Source: a virus
Length of the DNA stretch: 52,366 nt
IMG/VR virus record: IMGVR_UViG_3300032326_000835
Coordinates: 1-52,366 of that record
Direction: 5' to 3' (one strand)
Below are positions 48,303 to 52,366 of this stretch, piece by piece. Numbering within the stretch: position 1 is the stretch's first letter; every line of letters starts with the position of its first letter. The notes below the pieces were generated by a model. The model was given only the letters and a program-made list of their open reading frames with translations, ran no database searches and was not told where the DNA came from. The position numbers were made by a program, and so were the translations under genes.

Positions 48303-48517
48303 TATGCACCAACCTTTACTGCAACTGTGCGATAAGTTTTGCGACCCCAATTATTGTAACCGCTATTGGGTGCAACCTCTACAAGATAGGTTTCGCAACC
48401 CTCATACCAAACTGCGTGAGGGTGAGGCTCTGCACTTACAATTTCACCTTGCAAGGTGCGTGATGAGTAATTTGTTCCCACTAGAAGGGACTGGACTGTA
48501 TATACATTTGCTGACAT
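48302..48517 (-). CDS. Hypothetical protein
   Basis: 71 aa. SLLVGTNYSSRTLQGEIVSAEPHPHAVWYEG is beta-rich and the tail is basic. First gene of the operon below the promoter at 48550. GAAAG lies upstream. Confidence 0.7.
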   Translation of the reverse strand: MSANVYTVQSLLVGTNYSSRTLQGEIVSAEPHPHAVWYEGCETYLVEVAPNSGYNNWGRKTYRTVAVKVGA

Positions 48518-48837
48518 AGTGTCACCGCTTTCTTTTTCTTGATAATTCTATCTTAGCATAGGGGACTGACATTTTCGGTTAGCCCCGCCGTAGCGGATAG
48601 ACTTTCTTTTATTTATTTTTTCTTACTATGTAAGTCTAGCCTATCAGACATAAATTATCAACTTACTAGCCAGTAAATCCAAATAGTGAGACGCTCAAGT
48701 CGTGTGATTAATCTCACAAAACTTCGGGCGTGTCGTACACAGCCTCTTAAACACTTGTGGATAAACCTGTGGATAAGTCCCACGTCCAATTTTTGAAGTG
48801 TTGAGCAGTTTTAGATCTTGCTCAGGATTTTTTTTAT
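48518..48837 (-). promoter_or_regulatory. Intergenic cassette: TGTCAG promoter, CRP-like site, two DnaA boxes, hairpin
   Basis: No gene seen. -10 TAAGAT (48550-48555) with TGTCAG (48566-48571); TGTGA-N6-TCACA at 48703-48718; GGCGTGTCG at 48727-48735; two TGTGGATAA boxes at 48756-48764 and 48768-48776; CACGTCCAATTTTTG near 48781; a TGAGCA/TGCTCA hairpin at 48802-48824 with a T run on the + strand. Confidence 0.7.
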
Positions 48838-49017
48838 TCAGTAATTATCTTTGTTACACGCTTCAAAAAATTTAGTTGCATCAAATCTTTTGTTGTCTGC
48901 TTGAAACATACTAGCAAACTCATCAACTAAATCGTGAAAAGTAAATTCATCACCGATTAAATCTTTAAATGATGAAAGAATTTCAGCAGTTGCCACATAG
49001 TCTTTGCGTGTCATCAT
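48838..49017 (-). CDS. Hypothetical helical protein
   Basis: 59 aa, TAATG overlap upstream (a second ATG follows at once). FHDLVDEFASMFQADNKRFD is amphipathic. Last gene of its operon. Confidence 0.7.
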   Translation of the reverse strand: MMTRKDYVATAEILSSFKDLIGDEFTFHDLVDEFASMFQADNKRFDATKFFEACNKDNY

Positions 49018-49223
49018 TATTCGGCCACCTTTAAAAGTGCCCAAGAGCCACCTTCGTTAATTTCATCTAGTGCTGGCTGAATTCTTGGTGCAACCATTTC
49101 TTTTAGCATACCTTCAAGAAAAACAATTTGCATTTCACTAGGAAGTTGAAGCAGGCGCAGAGCAGTTGGGTGAGTTTCATCAACCTCGGTTACGAATTTT
49201 AGAGAGTGTTCAATTTTTACCAT
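49017..49223 (-). CDS. Helical hypothetical protein
   Basis: 68 aa, mostly helix (LPSEMQIVFLEGMLKEMV). AGGAA lies upstream of the ATG. Confidence 0.7.
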   Translation of the reverse strand: MVKIEHSLKFVTEVDETHPTALRLLQLPSEMQIVFLEGMLKEMVAPRIQPALDEINEGGSWALLKVAE

Positions 49224-49244
49224 TTTTATTTATTTCCTATTCTT

Positions 49245-49388
49245 TTAGTTGTTGAATTGTTGTAGGTCTTGGTCAATACCAAAATCGCAGTTGCAAGTTT
49301 CTACATCGTAGTCATTTCCGTTACCGAAAAAAATTAGTCCTGTTGAATTGCATTCATCGCAGGGGATAGATAAGACGGAGTTTATCAT
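49245..49388 (-). CDS. DnaJ-like zinc mini-protein
   Basis: 47 aa with CDECNSTG (a DnaJ-type CxxCxxxG repeat) and a CNC pair. TAATG overlap at the start. Confidence 0.7.
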   Translation of the reverse strand: MINSVLSIPCDECNSTGLIFFGNGNDYDVETCNCDFGIDQDLQQFNN

Positions 49389-49573
49389 TAGAGAACCGCC
49401 TTACCTCTAAGAGTGCCACTAACGCCAAGAGCGTCACAAGCAACTTTAACGGATACACCAACTGGGAGTTGTGTTGGGTAAGTTGAGAGGAATTGAGCAA
49501 CCGCACCACGAGAAGCAAGGTTGATTTTTTTTGTAGAACCATTAAAGGTTTCTAGTGTTATAGTGTAAGTCAT
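49388..49573 (-). CDS. Small beta-rich protein
   Basis: 61 aa (MTYTITLETFNGSTKKINLAS...). GAAAGGAAG precedes the ATG. First gene after the promoter at 49606. Confidence 0.75.
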   Translation of the reverse strand: MTYTITLETFNGSTKKINLASRGAVAQFLSTYPTQLPVGVSVKVACDALGVSGTLRGKAVL

Positions 49574-49833
49574 TGGGTGACTTCCTTTCGTTTGTTTATA
49601 TTACTATTCTAGCAGAGGGGTCTGACATTTTGGGCACTTATTTGCTTAGGCTCACTGTGATACTGGTCACATTTATTTGCTAAGGCTCATTGCTTTATTA
49701 GTCATTATTTAATTGTATAAGAGAATCTTATCACAAAAATATTAAAAAGTCAAGCCCAAACACGGCGTGTCGTAAGTGATTAATCTCACATTAGTTGTAC
49801 ACAGCCTGTGGATAACTTTTGCCACGTTCAAAA
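49574..49833 (-). promoter_or_regulatory. Intergenic cassette with two CRP-like sites
   Basis: TGC-TAGAAT (49606-49611) with TGTCAG (49622-49627); TGTGA-N6-TCACA at 49656-49671; AGTGA-N6-TCACA at 49775-49790; GGCGTGTCG at 49764-49772; a DnaA box at 49807-49815; CCACGTTCAAAATT near 49822. TTTATTTGCTNAGGCTCA-like sequence occurs twice near 49640-49690. No gene seen. Confidence 0.7.
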
Positions 49834-49938
49834 TTATTCGCCTTTCACGAATAAATAGGATCCAATAAAAAAAGAAATAAAAGAAAACCAAAACAATGCA
49901 TTACCACTTGCAAAAAAAGTTTGATAAAAATTATTCAT
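49834..49938 (-). CDS. Small membrane peptide
   Basis: 34 aa, Phe-rich hydrophobic segment (LFWFSFISFFIGSYLFV). TAATG overlap upstream. Confidence 0.55.
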   Translation of the reverse strand: MNNFYQTFFASGNALFWFSFISFFIGSYLFVKGE

Positions 49939-50084
49939 TAGTTACCCCATTCTAAAAAATAAAATAAAAAATTAATTAAAATGTTTGCGTGTGATGTTAG
50001 CATTTCAATTGTTGCTAAATCTTTTGCTTCATTTATCCAATCAAGATATTGAAATATGTCTGCAAATAGTGAGTTTATGTTCAT
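49938..50084 (-). CDS. Small helical protein with hydrophobic end
   Basis: 48 aa with ILINFLFYFLEW at the C-terminus. Overlaps its downstream neighbour by start/stop and lies next to the gene upstream. Confidence 0.6.
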   Translation of the reverse strand: MNINSLFADIFQYLDWINEAKDLATIEMLTSHANILINFLFYFLEWGN

Positions 50085-50261
50085 TTATTGTTCACTCACC
50101 TTTTCTAATTCGTTGCGAAATGATTCCGCAGTTTCATGTTGTTGTTTCAATGTGAGTGAAGCCCACAAGTAACCCATTAGGTAAGCGTTGCCACTATCTA
50201 CATCGCCACGAATATCTTGTGACATAGATTTTACATATTGAAGTAATTGCATATCAGTCAT
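50085..50261 (-). CDS. Small helical protein
   Basis: 58 aa (MTDMQLLQYVKSMSQDI...). Helical throughout, TAATG overlap with the upstream gene. Confidence 0.65.
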   Translation of the reverse strand: MTDMQLLQYVKSMSQDIRGDVDSGNAYLMGYLWASLTLKQQHETAESFRNELEKVSEQ

Positions 50262-50365
50262 TAGTTGTAACTCCTTTTACATTCTGAACATAGGTAATTT
50301 AATTTGCAATAGCAACCTGCATATACAGGTTCTGGATTTTCATAGTAGTCATCATAGTAATTCAT
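50261..50365 (-). CDS. Zinc mini-protein
   Basis: 34 aa, Tyr-rich N-terminus then CYC and CSEC. Short but ordered within the operon. Confidence 0.65.
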   Translation of the reverse strand: MNYYDDYYENPEPVYAGCYCKLNYLCSECKRSYN

Positions 50366-50368
50366 AGA

Positions 50369-50482
50369 TTATCCCCAACATTCTGAACAAGTAGCGGTTA
50401 AAAGTTTTGCATCTGCGAGAGCAACTTCAACAGTAGGCTCTTCGCAAATTTGACAAGATAAAGTTATCATTTCTTTTTGCAT
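50369..50482 (-). CDS. Zinc-ribbon mini-protein
   Basis: 37 aa with CQIC and CSEC, a minimal ribbon. TAATG overlap upstream. Confidence 0.7.
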   Translation of the reverse strand: MQKEMITLSCQICEEPTVEVALADAKLLTATCSECWG

Positions 50483-50667
50483 TAGTTTTCACACTCACAT
50501 TCTGAGGCAGATAGGTCAAAGTCGCAATATTGGCAACCTTGAAATTCAAAGTGTTCATCGCAATAAATTGCGGTTTGCATTTCTTCGCAACACAAGAATT
50601 GTTTTGTGCCACGCAAGAAAACTTTTGTTAAAGGCATATGAGAAAGAATAAGTGTAGGTGTACTCAT
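50482..50667 (-). CDS. Zinc mini-protein, CC-C-H-GCxYC family (copy 2)
   Basis: 61 aa. FLCCEEMQ, YCDEHF and GCQYCDF correspond residue for residue in position to the gene at 48135-48302; the C-terminus is Cys/Glu-rich. Confidence 0.75.
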   Translation of the reverse strand: MSTPTLILSHMPLTKVFLRGTKQFLCCEEMQTAIYCDEHFEFQGCQYCDFDLSASECECEN

Positions 50668-50852
50668 TAGTTAGACACCTTCCACTTAGACCATGGAGAA
50701 AATGGGTTTTCAATATCAGCCCATCTTTCAATGTTCTGTTCACACTCTGTACAGAATGTAAATTGTTCATCAAATGCCATGTTGCAGACAGTTGAGATAG
50801 CGGACATTTGAGGTGTATGCATTTCGCATACTGTAGTTTTTAGTGAAGTCAT
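50667..50852 (-). CDS. Zinc protein, FCxEC-WKVS family (copy 1)
   Basis: 61 aa. FTFCTECEQNIERW and WSKWKVSN match the gene at 51663-51845; CEMH near the start may complete a site. GAAAGGAAG precedes the ATG. Confidence 0.8.
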   Translation of the reverse strand: MTSLKTTVCEMHTPQMSAISTVCNMAFDEQFTFCTECEQNIERWADIENPFSPWSKWKVSN

Positions 50853-51088
50853 TTTAGACTTCCTTTCTTTAAGGGGCTTACTTCTTTTTCAACCTTCTAT
50901 ATATAGAAGTATAACAGAGGGGTCTGACATCTACTGGAGAGTAATCATACCAAAACGGACATTTTGAAATGTGACTTACATCATGTGGATAACTTGAGCG
51001 TAAATCGTAGGTGTGATGTGCATCATGTGGATAACTTTTTGGCACGTGCAAAAATTGCAGAGTGTGAATCTGCAAGATTTGTTTTTAT
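50853..51088 (-). promoter_or_regulatory. Intergenic cassette: TGTCAG promoter, half CRP-like sites, two DnaA boxes
   Basis: TATACT (50908-50913) with TGTCAG (50924-50929). Two TGTGA-N6-TCAT sequences (near 50970 and 51012) look like decayed CRP-like sites. Each is followed at once by TGTGGATAA (50984-50992, 51026-51034), and GGCACGTGCAAAAATTGCA ends the cassette. No gene seen. Confidence 0.65.
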
Positions 51089-51190
51089 TTATTTATAGTC
51101 TTTAAAAATTTCTTCTAAAGTTTTAATTTGATCATTTGTTAAATGGTCAATGTTGATTGCATTTGCAAATCCGAAAATATCTTTTTCCAT
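51089..51190 (-). CDS. Small helical peptide
   Basis: 33 aa (MEKDIFGFANAINIDHL...). Its start sits one base from the upstream stop region. Acidic and helical. Confidence 0.6.
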   Translation of the reverse strand: MEKDIFGFANAINIDHLTNDQIKTLEEIFKDYK

Positions 51191-51337
51191 TTACTGAATC
51201 TCCTCTACATGAAAAGCGTTAAACTTTTCAATTTCGTTTTCGCTAAGTGGATAGAGCGATTTTTGTAGAGCGAATACCGCTCTCATTTCATCTTCTGCCT
51301 CTACAGCATAAGAAATAAGCACATTATATTTAGTCAT
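51191..51337 (-). CDS. Small acidic protein
   Basis: 48 aa. YNVLISYAVEAEDEMRAV resembles the N-terminus of the gene at 41187-41366, so a distant common origin is possible. Confidence 0.65.
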   Translation of the reverse strand: MTKYNVLISYAVEAEDEMRAVFALQKSLYPLSENEIEKFNAFHVEEIQ

Positions 51338-51502
51338 TTATTTGACTCCTTTATATAGAAAATCCCAAGCCTTACGGCACATTAAAATTGACTCACAGTT
51401 ATCGCAACAGATAACACCATGAGGGTTAAGGTCTACATCATAGACATCAACAGAGGCGAAAGATTTGCCACATACAGAGGCAAGATTTACGAAACTACTC
51501 AT
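51338..51502 (-). CDS. Zinc mini-protein
   Basis: 54 aa with VCGK, ICCDNC and MC, a probable single zinc site. Starts inside the last codons of the gene upstream. Confidence 0.7.
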   Translation of the reverse strand: MSSFVNLASVCGKSFASVDVYDVDLNPHGVICCDNCESILMCRKAWDFLYKGVK

Positions 51503-51666
51503 TTATTTACTCCTTCAAATAGTTCTTTACACTTATTAGGATTTTCCCAATAAGGCTGACCCTCATGATAGAGGGCGGGGGCTAATACAACCTGACCGCA
51601 GGGGCATAAGTTCATCATGCCTTTGGGGTAATTGTTTACCGTAGGAAAGCGAGTCCAAATACTCAT
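51499..51666 (-). CDS. Zinc-binding protein
   Basis: 55 aa from ATG 51666 (ATGA overlap). LCPCGQ and NKCKELF provide cysteines. A longer start at 51690 is unlikely because it would extend into the preceding gene without a ribosome site. Confidence 0.7.
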   Translation of the reverse strand: MSIWTRFPTVNNYPKGMMNLCPCGQVVLAPALYHEGQPYWENPNKCKELFEGVNK

Positions 51667-51845
51667 TGAGACACCTTCCATTCTGACCAACCACTTAGTC
51701 GGTCTGAGTCATAGTCCATATACCATGACTCTATATTATTTTCACATTCCATGCAGAATGTATAAGCCACATCATTGTGAAATTCAACCGCTGGCTTGAA
51801 CGGCTTATGAGTAACGCATATTGCGTTAGTTGTTAGTGTAGTCAT
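51663..51845 (-). CDS. Zinc protein, FCxEC-WKVS family (copy 2)
   Basis: 60 aa from ATG 51845 (AAAGGTGG upstream). YTFCMECENNIESW and WSEWKVSQ are shared with the gene at 50667-50852. C-V-T-H near the N-terminus may complete the site. Confidence 0.8.
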   Translation of the reverse strand: MTTLTTNAICVTHKPFKPAVEFHNDVAYTFCMECENNIESWYMDYDSDRLSGWSEWKVSQ

Positions 51846-52250
51846 ATTGACCACCTTTCTTTAGCGGATTTCTTTACCGCTTGTTTTTCTTTATATGATA
51901 ATTATAGCAGGGGGGTCTGACATCTACTAGCCAGTAACTATGCTAAAACGGACATTTTGATTTGTGAATCACATCACATTTTCGGGGGAATTATAACAAT
52001 AAAGTAACAATACTAACATTAACGGCGTGTCGATTTGACAAGGTCGACGTGCGATCAGTGTGGTGTATATCACATAGAAAATGTCCGATTTGTCCGTGTC
52101 TAAACTTGACTTTTTGAGATTTCTGTGCTATACTTCTAGTATAAGAAAAATTAAATAAGAATAAATCCTAGTGAGCCTTAGAAATAAGCAAATAACCTAG
52201 GTCAAGGAAAAAGATAACACAAGGTTATCAAAAAAAGAAAGGAGTTCAAT
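51846..52250. promoter_or_regulatory. Divergent regulatory region at the right edge
   Basis: On the - side, TATAAT (51901-51906) with TGTCAG (51917-51922). In the middle, TGTGA-N6-TCACA (51963-51978), GGCGTGTCG (52024-52032), GACGTGCG and TGTGG-N6-TCACA (52059-52074). On the + side, TTGACT (52106-52111), 17 nt, TATACT (52129-52134), then a leader with GATAAC/GTTATC hairpin and AAAGGAG before ATG 52251. No gene seen in the gap. Confidence 0.75.
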
Positions 52251-52366
52251 ATGAACTCACTAAATGAATACAATGAAAGTATCCGCAAGGATATCGCCCT
52301 CGATTTCGGATTAGAGGCAGGTGGCTATGCCCCTAGCCCTAAGATGATACCTATACGCATAGCACA
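52251..52366 (+). CDS. Start of a rightward gene (3' partial)
   Basis: At least 38 codons, cut by the window end. It begins MNSLNEYNESIRKDIALDF, which looks soluble and helical. A strong promoter and AAAGGAG support it. Product unknown. Confidence 0.7.
   Translation, partial: MNSLNEYNESIRKDIALDFGLEAGGYAPSPKMIPIRIA

Noticed and set aside
48802-48836. Terminator for the - strand gene at 48838
   Set aside because: The T run follows the hairpin on the + strand; in the - direction an A run precedes it, so it would not end that transcript.

Overview
The window looks like one stretch of a low-GC actinobacterial tailed phage, or a prophage or metagenomic phage contig. The evidence is a terminase large subunit, a WhiB-type Fe-S regulator, a Gp88-family gene, a DUF932 (TIGR03299) gene, an endolysin, eight tRNA genes and very dense short genes. 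WhiB and DUF7455-type proteins point to an actinobacterial host. The AT-rich base composition and the host-like secreted surface protein would suit a small-genome freshwater actinobacterium, but that host assignment is inference.

Layout. 1-8.3 kb (+): replication and recombination genes: DnaE-type polymerase (5' end missing), RecA, two or three nuclease/resolvase genes (PD-(D/E)XK, Cas4/RecB-like, RuvC-like), DUF3310 and a probable small terminase. 8.3-10.1 kb: terL. 10.1-25.5 kb (+): secreted and envelope-directed proteins (Ig-like surface protein, PA14/coiled-coil protein with an apparent ATT start, proteasome-like Ntn hydrolase, subtilase), tRNA-Asn, oxygenases, a carbamoyltransferase, CHAP endolysin, candidate holins, thermonuclease, SLOG-like protein, WhiB and XapX. 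25.5-28.5 kb: methyltransferase (-), HSP20, HNH, a cupin oxygenase and a candidate structured RNA. 28.5-36.2 kb (-): six tRNAs, a polynucleotide 3'-phosphatase, SGNH protein, two sulfotransferase-like proteins, and a luciferase-like monooxygenase fused to a 2OG-oxygenase fold. 36.2-52.1 kb (-): several dozen mini-genes, many zinc-binding, in start/stop-overlapping operons separated by complex intergenic cassettes. A + strand gene begins at 52.25 kb.

How it may work. Seven proteins with Fe(II)/2OG-oxygenase or cupin folds, plus carbamoyl-, sulfo- and methyltransferases, suggest an unusually rich capacity to modify small molecules, glycans, proteins or nucleic acids. No capsid, portal or tail genes follow terL.

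The strongest unexplained signals are regulatory. At least 17 genes have a -10 hexamer exactly 6 nt before the ATG, the geometry of leaderless transcripts. Seven promoters share TGTCAG-N10-TANNNT. Several TGTGA-N6-TCACA (CRP/GlxR-type) palindromes and ten perfect TTATCCACA DnaA boxes lie only in the right-arm intergenic regions, and 37.58-37.99 kb is a candidate replication origin.

All calls come from reading the sequence; no database search was run.
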